In this document: positions 22,812 through 39,916 of the stretch, one piece after another | How the letters are laid out: every line of letters starts with the position of its first letter | Position numbering within the stretch: position 1 is the first letter of the stretch | Origin: Maylandia zebra | Lineage: Eukaryota > Chordata > Actinopteri > Cichliformes > Cichlidae | Length of the DNA: 64,000 nucleotides | Reading direction: 5' to 3' | Assembly (NCBI RefSeq): GCF_041146795.1 | Contig: NC_135172.1 | Coordinates: 36,689,623-36,753,622 of the forward strand | The notes under the pieces: model-generated | Database searches by the model: none | What the model was told of the DNA's origin: nothing | What the model saw: the letters and a program-made list of their open reading frames with translations, nothing else | Translations under genes and position numbers: made by a program

Positions 22812-24056
22812 TAGGTAAGATAAGATAAGATAAGATAAGATAAGATAAGATAAGACTTGATCCCACAATGGGAAATTTTTTGCGTCACCTCAGCTCAGGT
22901 ACAGATATCAGAAAGAAATACAAAAATACAAATAAGTACAATCAGTGAAAAAAAGTAAGATAATACACTATATACAATGGTAGCATACACAGTATGTGAT
23001 TATGGATATGGCTGGAAATATGGAAGACATAAACTATATAGCTTGATATGACTATTGTACCACTACTATTCCTATTTATAGACATGTACACACACACACA
23101 CACACACATGTACACACTAAACATACATATGTATACATACATATATACCTGCACATGTCCATACACATGGAAGGCCCATTATGTATGAAGTGGTGACCGT
23201 GGATGTTCACAGTGTCCAGTGACTTATGACATCGTGATTGAGGAGTTATAGAGTCTAACTGCTGTTGGGATGAATGATCTGCGAAAGTGCTCCTTCCTGC
23301 AGTGAGGGTGTTTCAGTCTCTGACTAAAGGAGCTGCTCAGCCCACTCACATACTCATGCAGTGGGTGATGTGGGTTGTTCATGATGGATGTCAGCTTTAC
23401 TAGCATCCTCCTCTCGCCAACCACCTCCACAGACTCCAGGGGACATCCCAGCACGGCGCTAGACCTCCGCACCAGTTTGTCAATGCTGCTCCTGTCCCTG
23501 TCCGTGCATCCACTCCCCCAGCAGGCCACTGCATAGAAAAGGGCAGATGCTACCACAGTGTCATAGAATGTCCTTAACAGAGTCCTGCAGACTCCGAAGG
23601 ACCTCAGTCTCCTCAGTAGGTGGAGTCGACTCTGGCCCTTCTTATACAGGATGTCTGTATTTGTAGTCCAGTCCAGTTTATTGTTGAGGTGAACACCCAG
23701 GTACTTATAAGAGTCCACTATCTCAATGTCTTTCCCTTAGATGTTCACCGGTGTTGTAGGGGGTGACTTCCGCCTGAAGTCTATGATCATCTCCTTTGTC
23801 TTGCCAGCGTTGATTTGGAGCACGTTGGTCTCACACCAGCCAACAAAGTCACTGATGACCCCCCTGAATTCCTGATCATTCCCGTCTGATACGCATCCAA
23901 TGATGGCTGTATCATCTGAGAACTTCTGTAGATGGCAATCGTCTGAATTATAACAGAAGTCTGAAGTGTAAAGGCTGAACAGGAAAGGTGAGAGAACCGT
24001 GCCCTGTGCTGCCCCCGTGCTGCAGATTACCACCTCGGACACACAGGTAGATAAAG
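22812..24056 (-). mobile_element. L2/Maui-like LINE, 5'-truncated, 3' end with (TCTTA)n tail
   Basis: The minus-strand RT C-terminal half is followed by a 3' UTR, a ttgtgggatca-type motif and a pentanucleotide tail at 22813-22855 (taaga on the plus strand). Such microsatellite tails are typical of the CR1/L2/Rex1 group. The 5' end is truncated within the RT near 24056. Confidence 0.85.
23224..24042 (-). pseudogene. Reverse transcriptase C-terminal half of L2-type LINE, one in-frame stop
   Basis: Reads GAAQGTVLSPFLFSLYTSDF, the catalytic FSDDTAIIGC, INAGKTKEMIIDFRR and TPVNI. A TAA follows at about 23734, then the same frame resumes GKDIEIVDSYKYLGVHLNNK, LRRLRSFGVC, AVACWGSG, ERRMLVKL and RRSFIPTAVRLYNSS to its stop. 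Motif order is that of L2/Maui LINEs of fish. Apart from one nonsense codon the frame is clean across about 270 residues, so the copy is fairly young; the missing N-terminus makes it inactive. Confidence 0.85.
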
Positions 24057-24479
24057 CACCCTTAGTTTTTCAGTCAGATTCACTCCTAACTCAGACCAAA
24101 ATACAAAAAAATCATGGCTTTAAGATGGGACTTCATGACCTTAACCTGGTAGCAAATAAGAGTCACTAGCAATATAACACCTTCAGTATTAAATTAAAAA
24201 GCAGTTTCTCAATAAAACAAGGTTAAATGAAAGAACAATTAAGATTAACTTAAAACAACATTAAAAAATACACATACACAAAATCTTTCTTCTTTTTTAA
24301 TTCTTTAAAATAATAAATAACCTGCTCACAAAGGCTCACTACAAAAGCTACAAACAATTTTGTTTTTGTTTAGCTTTTAGTCCTTGCCCAGTAAAGTAAT
24401 ATAATAAGTATGCCTTAAGTTACATTACACTCTCACTCACTGTTAATTAATCAGGACTAAAGAGTAATCGTTCTTATGT

Positions 24480-24665
24480 GATGATTTATTGCAGGGCATA
24501 CTGTAGTCTACATCAGTCACATAAGAGGCCAACTGCACTGTAATGCTGAAGGTGATCTATATAGCGGACAAATGAGAGGCCTAATTAATAAAGGCAGCCA
24601 GCTCACCGGCACCTCTTGGCCTCCCTGCTATTATATGTACATTAACAGCTTGTGCTCATTGCCTA
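24480..24665. promoter_or_regulatory. Candidate conserved non-coding element
   Basis: Compositionally balanced, repeat-free stretch with palindromic and homeodomain-like words (gtcacataagaggcc, gaggcctaattaataaa). It ends just before an exon-like segment. Conservation is a guess from texture only. Confidence 0.25.
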
Positions 24666-24724
24666 CTAATTAACTATTGCCCAACATGCAGTGAGGGAGG
24701 GGTAAAGGCTGCCGTATCGTTTAC

Positions 24725-24835
24725 CTGGACAACCCTGGTGTTCCCCACAGCAGCGACGGCAGCAGCAGTGGGATCCCTAGTGATACGCCTAAGATGGGAC
24801 CCGGAGGAGCACGTGCCCTTGAGGACAGCCAGGGA
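24725..24835 (-). other. Exon-like segment, 37 codons, unidentified
   Basis: On the minus strand a pyrimidine-rich acceptor (ccattctgtcctgcag) precedes 111 bp that are open in one frame, and a CAG|gtaaac donor follows. The translation begins SLAVLKGTCSSGSHLRRI and ends AAVGNTRVVQ. GC content is well above its flanks. I recognise no protein family, and no partner exon is visible. It may be an exon of an unknown or non-coding transcript, or chance. Confidence 0.25.
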
Positions 24836-26199
24836 CTGCAGGACAGAATGGATGGCTGCATTCACAGCCATAAATTCACTGCTTCCTAACTATCTCATTC
24901 ATCATATGCACACCAGACTCCTCGGCACCGCGAACACACCAACACACACCTCCCACCCACCACTCCTACCTCCCTGGTTTGCCCTAATAAATAAGGCATA
25001 CAGGCTGAGATAGAGCAGAGAGTGAAAAACATGAGATAAGTGTATCAGCAAAATGACCATATGACAATGCACAGCCCTCTATTTCACCTTGGAATGCATG
25101 AATTCATTCAAATTTGGGGAGACAACAGCTCTCCTCTTTCTGTCTCTCTCTCTCTCTTTACATTTTCATATCTTCTTCTCAGCTGGTCACCATTTATTCC
25201 AGAATTTCCTCGTGTCTTTGTAGATACGGCATCAGCCTGAGCTGTGTCGGGTGGTGGAATAAATCACATGGCTGGGAGTAGAAGTGCAATACAGAATATG
25301 ATCTCATGCAACACCAGTATGGTAATGTGTTTGTGATGGTGCAGGAGACACATTGCCTGAGAATGTGTAACCTTATAAACTGAAATCACTTTAATGTTGT
25401 TGTTTACTCTGATGCAAAGGGTATTGTCTGCTTTTGATTTTTGGCCTCTGATTCTAATTTTCTTGTTTTTTCTTTTTCCCCGCTATAAATGCAGATGGAG
25501 GATGTTGTTTCATCTTTGCAACACCCTTTTTTATTAGATTTTTAGCTGAAACAATCCAACTGAGCTTCGCTGTGTCTTAGAGGAACTCCGATTTAATATG
25601 CAGCAGACTTTGCTTCCCACCTTGTGTTTGAATCTCGATCCCAAAAGGTATATATAAAATGTATAAATTCATAAAAGTGTCTTAATTGAGTTTTGCACAT
25701 CCATTTTTCCTTTCTAATCATCTTTGTTTTTCTCCCTCATTTCACTGTGACCAGCAAAGTGATTTATGGCAGCAGAAGACATTGTAAGGCTGAGTAAAAA
25801 GAAATTTATCTCTTTTGACTGAATCCACATTTCATACTTTTAACTGCTATTTCAATATTAATTCTCTTATCTCTGAATCAATCATAATTAGTCTTGCTGC
25901 TTGCCAACCAGCTTGGCCTGAATGTAGTATGAGGACCATGACCGGAGGAGGAACGCTCCGCACGAGACATATTTCTACTGCCCCCAAGTGTTCAGGAAGA
26001 AAACTGAAAGCACAAAGGAGGCAGAAGCCCAGCTGGTATTAAACACACTGACACCATCTCTGAAAACTGATGCTATAGCAAGCAGCTAATAAGTTTCCAG
26101 ACTCCAGTGGTTAGTCTCTCATTTTGCTGTGATAATGGATGTGATGTTTGCACAAGAAGCTCTGTGTCCACTGTAAAAGCCTTCGCTCTTGCCAGGAAT

Positions 26200-26480
26200 T
26201 TGCAGCAATAAATTGCTGCGCTCGACCTCTATCGCCATCGCACTCGGAAAGAACACTGAGGGACCAGATCATTTCACTTCACAGAAGTCTCATTTCTCGG
26301 CCCAAGTCGCAGAGAGAATTACTTGAGGCGATGGAGACTTTGTCTACATAATGATAGAGGTTAGCGAGGAGCACAAAAATCAATACGGACAGAACAGCAC
26401 ACAACCCCATTGAACTCCTTGAGAAAAAGCAGGCCGTTAGAATTCTCGCCATTACACTAATGTTATTATTTCACACGTGG
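26200..26480. promoter_or_regulatory. Candidate conserved non-coding element
   Basis: GC-balanced unique sequence (tgctgcgctcgacctctatc, gaattacttgaggcgatgga) in an AT-rich desert, with no open frame that looks coding. Enhancer-like texture only. Confidence 0.25.
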
Positions 26481-26524
26481 GTTTGGTTTCACACAGAGAC
26501 TGTAGAGCAACATGCTTTGTTTTA

Positions 26525-26759
26525 CGGAAGAGGATTAGGGCCACTGGGGGGAATAAAGTGGGCACGTCTTTTTTTCCCCTTCTTTTCTTGAATTCTGAGA
26601 TTAAAAGTCAGAATTCAGACTTTTTTCTCAGAATTCTGAAAAAAAAAATTGATGAAAAAAAAATCAGAATTCTGACTTTAATCTCAGAATTCTGAGATTA
26701 AAGTCAGAATTCTGACTTTTTTCTCAGATTTTTTTTCCAGTGGCCCTAATCCTCTTCCG
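26525..26759. mobile_element. TA-flanked MITE, 235 bp
   Basis: Terminal inverted repeats begin CGGAAGAGGATTAGGGCCAC at both ends, flanked by TA at 26523-26524 and 26760-26761. The interior is a series of mutually complementary tcagaattctga/agattaaagtc units, so the whole element can fold on itself. No coding capacity. Confidence 0.85.
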
Positions 26760-26805
26760 TATTGTTTTGATGCCCCGTCCTTTCAGACTTTATGAATGAC
26801 CCCAC

Positions 26806-27860
26806 CACAGTATACAACCCCTGGTAAAAATGATGGAACGACCACACTTGGATAAATCGCGTGTATGCCACAAAACTATTTTGTTTCGGTACATGTTTTT
26901 TTGTTTTGTTTAATAGCACTTCATTAAAAAATACCTCAAACCTCAAATAAAACCATTTTACTTAATGATAGATATTTTCCTCCAGATCAAGTGGAGACAA
27001 ACATTTTGAAATCATCAACAAAAACATCACAATTAGTACTTTATTGCAGCCTTTATGACAGCCTGGATTATCCCAGGCATGGACTCTATGAATGATAAAC
27101 AATATTTTCCATCAAGCTGGTTCCAGCTTGTAAATAGCAGCTGACAGATCAGCTTTGCAGAATGGACCATTGTCATGCACATTTTTTTGGTTTCTACCAT
27201 AAATTTTAATTGGATTGAGCTCTGGACTGCTTTAAAACTCTGCTCTATTAAGAATGCATTAATACCCTGAAAATGACTTCACGATGGCCAAACTCACTTT
27301 CTATCAATAGAATCTTAGAGAGTCCAAGACTTCTGGGTAAATTTGTGCATTTAAAGCTAAGGTCCACCTGTCCCTTACCTGATATGCAACCCCATATCAT
27401 AAACGAGTGAGACAGTATGCTTGTTTCTTTCAGGCAGACATAAAAAAATCCAGTATCATGTTCTTGGCCAACGCAGATTCACGATCCCTCAGTGAAGATC
27501 AATTTCATTCAATCATCCACAGTCCACGATCACTGCTCTTTAGTCCACAGGACCTGTTTTGGGGGGTTTTCTTGTTAAGGTGTTAGTGGTGGCTTTCCTT
27601 TGGTTTATCTATGTGTAAATCCCTTTCGATTCAGCCCATTTGCTACAGATCTATCACAAACATTGACTCCTGTTTCTTCCCATTTGCGTTTATTGTGCAT
27701 TTTCCATTTTCCAGTCATTGCTTTGTGTTTTCTGTCCTGGTGATCTGATATGTGATCTACCCCTATGTTTTCTTTTTATAACTTCCTCCTTTGTTTGCCA
27801 TTTTTCTAAAATTTAAGAAGAGCTGATTAGGAACGACCAAATTCTTTGTAATAACATTTA
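26806..27860 (-). pseudogene. Decayed Tc1/mariner-type transposon
   Basis: On the minus strand, broken frames read SFMIWGCISGKGQVDLSF and FTEGSRICVGQ, resembling the Tc1 catalytic region (MVWG...), and an N-terminal HRGRSHIRSPGQK resembling the GRPRK hook. The low-coordinate end carries cccctggtaaaaatgatgg, which looks like a terminal repeat, but I could not find its partner. Many frameshifts; inactive. Confidence 0.5.
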
Positions 27861-28558
27861 TCACACTTCACTTTACAGTACAGTTGTTTCCTCTCTTGCT
27901 GGTGCTTCCTTTCAATCAGATTGGTGCAACAGGTCATTAAGGTCTGTGTTTTACATATTTAGATTTGTGCATGAATTTGTTTTAGAAATGCAGATTACAA
28001 GTAAAAAATCTAATGTTAAGTTACTAATATATTTACTTTTATTTATTTTTTCATATCTGTCGTTTATTTGTTAGAAAGTTTTTAAAAAATCTATTAAACA
28101 TTCTGCAAATGCGATAATATTATATAAATAAATATTTAAAAAGTAAATCTTTTTTAAAAAAAATCTCCAAATGAAAATCATCTACAAGAGGCTTAAATTT
28201 CAAACAACTCTCACTTTGTCCCGGATTAGCTGCTCTACTGTTTTTAATCCAAAGAGCAGACTAGTGAGCACTGAAATTCACCACAGGAAACTCTGGCAAC
28301 TGTTGAATTCTGCATCACATCAAAGAGCACTTAAAGATAAGGCGACATCCAAAAGTTGAAGCTGAATCAGAAGCAGGCCTCTTAGCAGTTTAGCAGACTG
28401 TAGCACACTGGTGAATCCACCAAGGAGTGTCTCAGAAAGAAATAATGAAATGGCCTAGTTAAGAAAAGAAGCCTACATTTTTAATCCCAGGGAAATATTG
28501 TGGGGGGATTTCAGATGGCCAGAATCTCCTCTTATGTGCTGAGAAACATCTCTGTGGT

Positions 28559-28560
<2 letters not shown>

Positions 28561-28621
<61 letters not shown>
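28561..28621. repeat. (CA)n microsatellite
   Basis: About 61 bp of perfect AC repeats. Confidence 0.98.
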
Positions 28622-28622
<1 letters not shown>

Positions 28623-29612
28623 GGACTTGCTTGTGCTAAAGGTGTGCTATGTTAGCCTCCACAGAACAACATTACAACATTTTTGTGTAATTGAATTTTC
28701 CTTATATAGCAGCTTTAAACGCGAGCACTGCATTAATGACTCATTCTGGGTCGTACTTATTTTTCACAGTTGTGACTCAATTTACTCATTTGTACTTTGG
28801 TCTAACAGCAGGTAAAATAGTTTCGTTTATGGTAAAGTTTATTTTTTTTAATTTTACACAGTTTCTATAGTAAGAAGTTTGAGGGAAAATCCTCAGTACA
28901 TAAGCATGTCATCACGCTTTCACAAAAACAATATTTTGTATCTAATACATTCAACAAAGGCTCACAGAGACACAACCTAGTTGCACTTACATTGCCTCTG
29001 GCTCTTTCTATCAAAGCAGGCCAAACAGCAGACTTTTTATTACGGTATTAATGTATTCTATTTGTTTAGAGAGCTGCACATCTTCACTTCTCCTCTGCTG
29101 CAGTTCTCTAAAGCCTTTGGGGACATCTCAGGGATCCAGCTGACATATGGTGAAGACAGGAGAAACATGTTGGAGGCTGCCAGGATGTGGACCCCAATCC
29201 CCAGATGTACAGTGACATATTGTCTTCAAACAGACCGTCTCTGTGGCAGAAACACTGAGAAAGACGGAGAAAGACTTTTCTAACCGCGGGTGTTTTCTCC
29301 CCCAAGCCATTTTCAGTTTGAAAGAGCCCAGGCACTTAATTCTCTTCTTGCTGTTTCAAGGGGTTGCAGCTACTCCTACGGATCATCTGAGGGGCTAAAA
29401 CGGGTTTATAATTACCATGAAATATTAGTAAATTGCTTAGTTATGTTAAAAATACAGGATGCCATACTCACATTACAACAAACCAGCAAACTGACTCAGC
29501 AGAAAGAATCTGGGCTTTGTCATTGACTTTTAAAGACAAATTAATAAACTGCCATAATCTTAACAGCCTGTAGTTGGATTTTACAGCGAGGGGGCTACAA
29601 AAAGTAACACAT

Positions 29613-29650
29613 TGTGTGTGTGTGTGTGTGTGTGTGGGGGGGGGGGGGGT
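29613..29650. repeat. (GT)n followed by a poly-G run
   Basis: GT repeat of about 23 bp runs directly into about 15 consecutive G. Confidence 0.95.
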
Positions 29651-31627
29651 TATGGGCTAATTGCAGGATTTGGTGAAACCAAGTAATGTAAGAGGGGGTC
29701 CTAAAAGTAGCCCCAAGAGATTACTATGTAACGTCTCGATATAGAAATGACCAAGCCTGAACTGGTTATGACCACTTAGCTTTAGTGCATTAATTATAGC
29801 ACCCGCAATAAACTGGGGTTTATAGGAAAGGGTGTTTAAATAGCACATAACACGTAATTAGAGGTGTTTTCAGTTTATCATCCTTTTTTAAAATTATGCA
29901 GATCCCAACAAAGTGTACTGAGTAATAAACAATTTGTGCTAGCAAATATTATTTAAATGTTAACACAAGTTGTTAATTACAATGAAAATGTGCAGATAGT
30001 TCTTACAGAGCTTTTCTGAAAGTGAAACCGGTTTTACTTAATTTTGAATTACTTTTATAACTTTCTGGGAAATGATTGTAATTCTTATGGTATTTCATTT
30101 TTTATTATTTTTGTAACAAATTTAACTTTATTATCAATTTGCATATTGCAAGTGCATGGCCAATGAAATACAGTAGCTTATACCTGTAGCCAAAAAAAAA
30201 AAGGGAAAAACAGCATTTATTGCTTATTCTTTTAAACGGGTATGCAAATGCCAGAAATCCATAGTGAGCAAGGAATAGGTTTTAAAATTTTTACTAAGTC
30301 TGTTCCCAGGGGAGCAAATTTCCCTGAAGCCCTGATGATTTATTCAAGTGCTCTTTTAGAAATTGTTTTAAATGTATTTCTGTATGATTAGAAAGTTGTG
30401 TTTAAGCAGAAGACATGGGAGAGGAAGGCATCTGAGGTGGCAAAGCTCTCAGACTGAATTCATAATTGCAACATGACCAGTGTCTTTCATCAGCTCACAC
30501 TGGATGCTGCCCTGTGGCATAATTGGTTCTGCCTTTGAGTCTGTGTAATATCACATTTTTTGCAAGCCATCCAAACAGTTCAACTTCTTAAGTTATACCT
30601 TTCCATCTCATCTTTGCACATTTTGCCTGATGTCCCCAACCTTTAAAACATGGGCCAGCTCAAGTTTGTTTCCCCCCCCCATTTTACAAGATAGCAGTTA
30701 AGTGCTGTGAACCCATGAGGTATTCAGTTTGTGTGCTCTTCGCGCACAAGAAGCACTTGAACAGAACTGTTGCATTAGCAGGCCTGTTACCTTGTCTCTT
30801 CAGTGTCTTATGCAAGGTCAGCAGCCATACTCAAAGAGGATGGGGACGAGACCAAATACACAAAGGATTCCTAGGAAAAGTCTCAGTGTGTGCAAAGGCA
30901 AAAGGAGGGGGGCTGTTTTTCCCCCTTCAAACAAGTTGTTATATCTATAGCAAAGATTCAGCAGCTTCTAATAGCCATTAGAGGGGGGGGCACATGTACG
31001 GCACAGATGTATTTATTTGAGGTTTTTCCTGAGCCCAGACTCAATATCTACCCACTGTCAGCGTATAGCTTTATGGATGAAGTCCTCTAGGGTCTGTTCC
31101 CAGGTCACAACAAAATCCAACCACTCGTACTTTGTGTAAATGGTTTCTAGTTGTCTCAATAGGCAGCCACATGCTTTCAGGCGATGCCTGCGGGCAGACT
31201 GATCAATAGATCATCACTTTCTCAATTCTCAAACCAATTGGAGCTTTGACCGAGGAACAAACTGGTTGAAAAATTACTTTGTCTTGTCTGCACTGCATTT
31301 GTAGCAGTTACTGGGTTTCTTTGTGGACTTTCAGGCTTAGCTGTTATCTGAAGCCACTTTACTATACATCTCCAATTTCTGGAGTTGATGTGGTTTGTGT
31401 GGTAGTTCAAACCTTTGAACACGATTCATGTTCTTGTTTTGCTCATTGAGCCTACTTTTGTACAATTATGATTAAGTAACATTAATTGTAGTGCCACAGT
31501 GACATGTCAAGTTATCAAAGAAATCAAACCATCAACCGCCAACAGCACACACTTCAAGTCCTGGCTCAAACACTTCACTGTACGTAAGAAATCACAGTAG
31601 CCTGCCAGCTTTCCTCTGGTTGTTTTT

Positions 31628-31633
31628 TTTATT
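31628..31633 (-). terminator. rps15a: rps15a polyadenylation signal AATAAA
   Basis: AATAAA on the minus strand about 17 nt beyond the rps15a stop codon, giving the very short 3' UTR usual for ribosomal-protein mRNAs. Confidence 0.75.
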
Positions 31634-31649
31634 TGCAGTTCTTTACATT

Positions 31650-36726
<5,077 letters not shown>

Positions 36727-37351
36727 TTAAGTAAAAGAAAGCCTAGTTAGCAAAACCTTGCTAACACGAATCATGCCGACCCTTTTCCTTCCGTCTACAA
36801 TTATGAGCCTGGCGGCTAATATTTTCCAGAGATGGCAGGTTAAATACTGCTCACACTTTACTCTTGACAAGTAATGCTGTGGCTTCAGTTACACTAAGAG
36901 AGGAAAAACGGAGCCTTCCACTGAAGCATGGTCATTCATGAGCACTCAGATTAGCTACTTAGCTTATCCAAATGCAAACGCCACAGTAAGTAGTGCCCTT
37001 AGTTCTGCAGTTACAACGGTCAAAATATTATCGACAATATGTACCACATACAGACCTGTACGGACAGCTAAAATGTCTTATTCGTTGGACATTTGAAACT
37101 CGCATAACTGGGAGCAAAGCTAACAGCTATCAAGCCATCAAGCCGCCCTGAACGCACCAATTCCCGGGGCCAGGCAGTCCCGCTAACACAGGACAAAAAT
37201 TATGAATCCGCTTCACTAATGGAAACCATAATCAGCCCAAATCATTACTACCAACTTTGACTTCGAAATGGACTCACTTATGGATTATTTCACAATATGA
37301 TGCTTTAGATACTTAAAAGATTGAAGGTGACGATGTAAAAACACATCTTAC

Positions 37352-37380
37352 CGGTTCTGCAATATGGCGGAAAGAGGAAG
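37352..37380 (-). promoter_or_regulatory. rps15a: rps15a 5'TOP leader exon and start site
   Basis: Read on the minus strand, the segment begins CTTCCTCTTTCCGCC and ends at a GTAAGATG donor (37351 downward). A C followed by an unbroken pyrimidine run is the 5' terminal oligopyrimidine motif of ribosomal-protein mRNAs, known to confer mTOR/LARP1-dependent translational control. No TATA box is seen just upstream. The exon is non-coding and splices to 36536, five bases before the ATG. The exact start base is inferred from the TOP rule. Confidence 0.8.
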
Positions 37381-37389
37381 TACGAAAAT

Positions 37390-39910
37390 CTTGCAGTGCA
37401 TTATGGGAAAAAAGGTCGAGACTTTTTCAAGCCGAGATGGCCCACAGCGCCAAAGCCCAAACTCCCCCAACAATGCCCACGTACCGAAAAATTCATGTTT
37501 ATTTTGTCCCTGAAAACTGCCAGCGTTTTATAAGAAGTCTGACATTTATAAGTAACTAATATTTTATTTTGTTTGGCAGGTTTGGAAAAATCGTCTTATT
37601 TTTTTATAGTTGTGGGCTTAAGTGGGCCACTTTCTTCGACCTCAAACAAAGATGAAATTCAGAAAAATAAATAACTTTACTGTCAAGTGTCCCTAAGCGC
37701 TTTGTATAAATGTGAAATTTAAAGCAGTGTCCCCAAGGGACGATGAGTGTACTGCATTAATATCCAGGAGCTTAACTATGAGTGCTTTTAAAAGTGAAAA
37801 TATATGAATATGAAAATATACATGAGTATGTACACAATATTATTATTATTTCCAGTCCTAAACCTGGCTAAGGGCATCCAGCATATAATAAAACATGCAG
37901 ATCCATCTGATCTGGCCACCCCTTAGGAAATACGAGAGAAGCCAAAATTATATTTTGTTTGTTTGTTTGTTTTGCCCAGGGAAAATATTGAAGTTCAGAA
38001 TAGATATTGTAAATTGAAGACTTGGAAAGGCAATTAACTCTCAATGTCATGTCTCAGTGAATATGTCTGGTCATGGTTGTATGTTGACAAATTTGTGAAT
38101 ATTCACACTAACTAAAAACAACGCCATTTCCTGTTCTTGTGTTTACTTAGTAAGATTTGTCGACGCCGTTGCAAATAAAATTTCCAATTTCAAGGAACAC
38201 TTTTTTGGTCATTAGGCAAATAAGACTCTGATTTTTGTTTTTTAAATATTCTCATAAATGAGGACTCAGAGATTATCTTAGCCTGGAATTTGAAGGACAG
38301 TACAGCCAGTGTGCTACCTTGGTGGTGAGTAAAGAAAAAAGGGGCATATATTCATGTTAAAAGGGAGTTTTTTCTTCCCACTTTTGTCAAAGCACTTGCT
38401 CACAGAGGGTCATCTGATTATTGGTGGTTTCTCTGTATTATTGTAGGTTTTTTACCTTACAATAAATCCTTACAATTTAAAGCTATACAAATAAAACTCA
38501 ACTGAATTGAATTGAACTGAACTGAATTAAACACCATCATTTATGTCATTATTTCATATTGTTTCTGCTGTTCTCACATTTGCTAACAGTCTCTATGGAC
38601 TTGGTGCTCCTCATAGAAGGAAACTGTAAAATATACTTTCAACAATTATTGAATCTTCTCAATGTGTATTCTGACTCAGACTCTGTGAAGAGTATAATAA
38701 AACAGATTGCAAAGTGCAAACTCTCAGATCCACATCATATTTTTTATTCCACATTTTGACACGTGCAACACCCTTATTGCAGTACCTAAAGGAAATTAAA
38801 ACATACAGATACAGCATTATCTGTAAATGCAAAAACAGCACAACATTATGAAAAATCATGCTTTAACAACAATGAAGGACTGCAATATTAAGCCCTATGA
38901 AATACTAGTTGCATTATGTCTGTGTATGTCACTAGACATAGATTGTCACAACTGTGCAGTGAGTAACTGCAGCGTTTTTTGTTTTTTGTTTTTTTACATT
39001 AATAAGTTCACATGTCAAAACTGTGTTTTTTTCCTTGAATAAACTCACAAATTATTGTGGTAGGTCACTGATCACCTTTGTCTGCCCTACACAGAAATAT
39101 TACAATAACTAATCACATTTCTATTTTGCATGCATAGAAAGTATGTATAGATACTATGTAATATATGTATATATATAAATATATGTATGTCAGCATAGCA
39201 TCAGAATCTACACACTCAAACTAAGTCACCAAAATCGGTAGTGTCTTTGGAACTAAGTGCACCAAAAATTACTGAGTAAAAGTAAGTGAAACTTTTTGAT
39301 ATGTTTTCGCCAAAAAAGTTGAACATTTAGCTCATTTGTGTATTATTATGTAGTAATCTGATTACTAGAAATTTGACAGATTCTGTATTTTTCAATAATG
39401 CATGGTGGAAATCAGTGAATAACTAAAACAGACTGTAGATAAAGAGTATAAAGTTTAACTGCTAAAAGCTGCATGAACACAAAAGCATTTCTATCTTGTT
39501 TGAGCAAAATGTTTGTGTCTCCGTCAGCTTTCAGGTACTTTCTATTCATTACAACTCTACTACCATGCTCTGATGTTACATGTTCCTGTGGAGTGATCAG
39601 GCTGAAAGTGTGTTGTAGGAGGTTATGCACAGCCATCTGCTAAACACTAAGCTTGTTGATCAGTACAGCTGCAACACCTCTTTCCACTGGTGTCCAGTAG
39701 AGGGCCCACTAAACCATTCAAACCCAGATGCAGTGACATACCCTCCAGCCAAGTCTCAAAGTGAACAGTCATGTGGAGCATAATGGAATGCTGAGTAGCA
39801 CAAGACATAGTAACCAGATTTCTACAGCATTTCTATGGTTACGTTAAAGTTTCAACACATTTGTTTTCATCTATTAAGCCTCTGGCTAACCTTTCGTGTA
39901 CCCTAAATTT
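37390..39910. other. Spacer between rps15a promoter and the Notum-family 3' end
   Basis: AT-rich DNA with one interspersed repeat (38350-38530). No additional gene seen. Confidence 0.5.
38350..38530 (-). repeat. Abundant fish interspersed repeat, copy 2
   Basis: Reverse complement carries aattgtaaggatttattgta, acaataatacagagaaacc and gtgggaagaaaaaactccc in the same order as the copy at 665-930. It ends at a run of ttcaattcaattcagttgag. Confidence 0.65.
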
Positions 39911-39916
39911 TCACAC

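Larger units (their letters stand above)
27870..31620. other. No gene recognised upstream of the rps15a 3' end
   Basis: AT-rich unique sequence with the two microsatellites listed. No exon with protein similarity seen. Confidence 0.5.

Noticed and set aside
24738-25013. Plus-strand 91-codon frame opposite the exon-like island
   Set aside because: The splice-site pair favours the minus strand, and the plus frame has no motif.
29108-29335. Possible exon near 29.1-29.3 kb
   Set aside because: Open on both strands for only about 75-100 codons with no recognised domain and weak splice sites.
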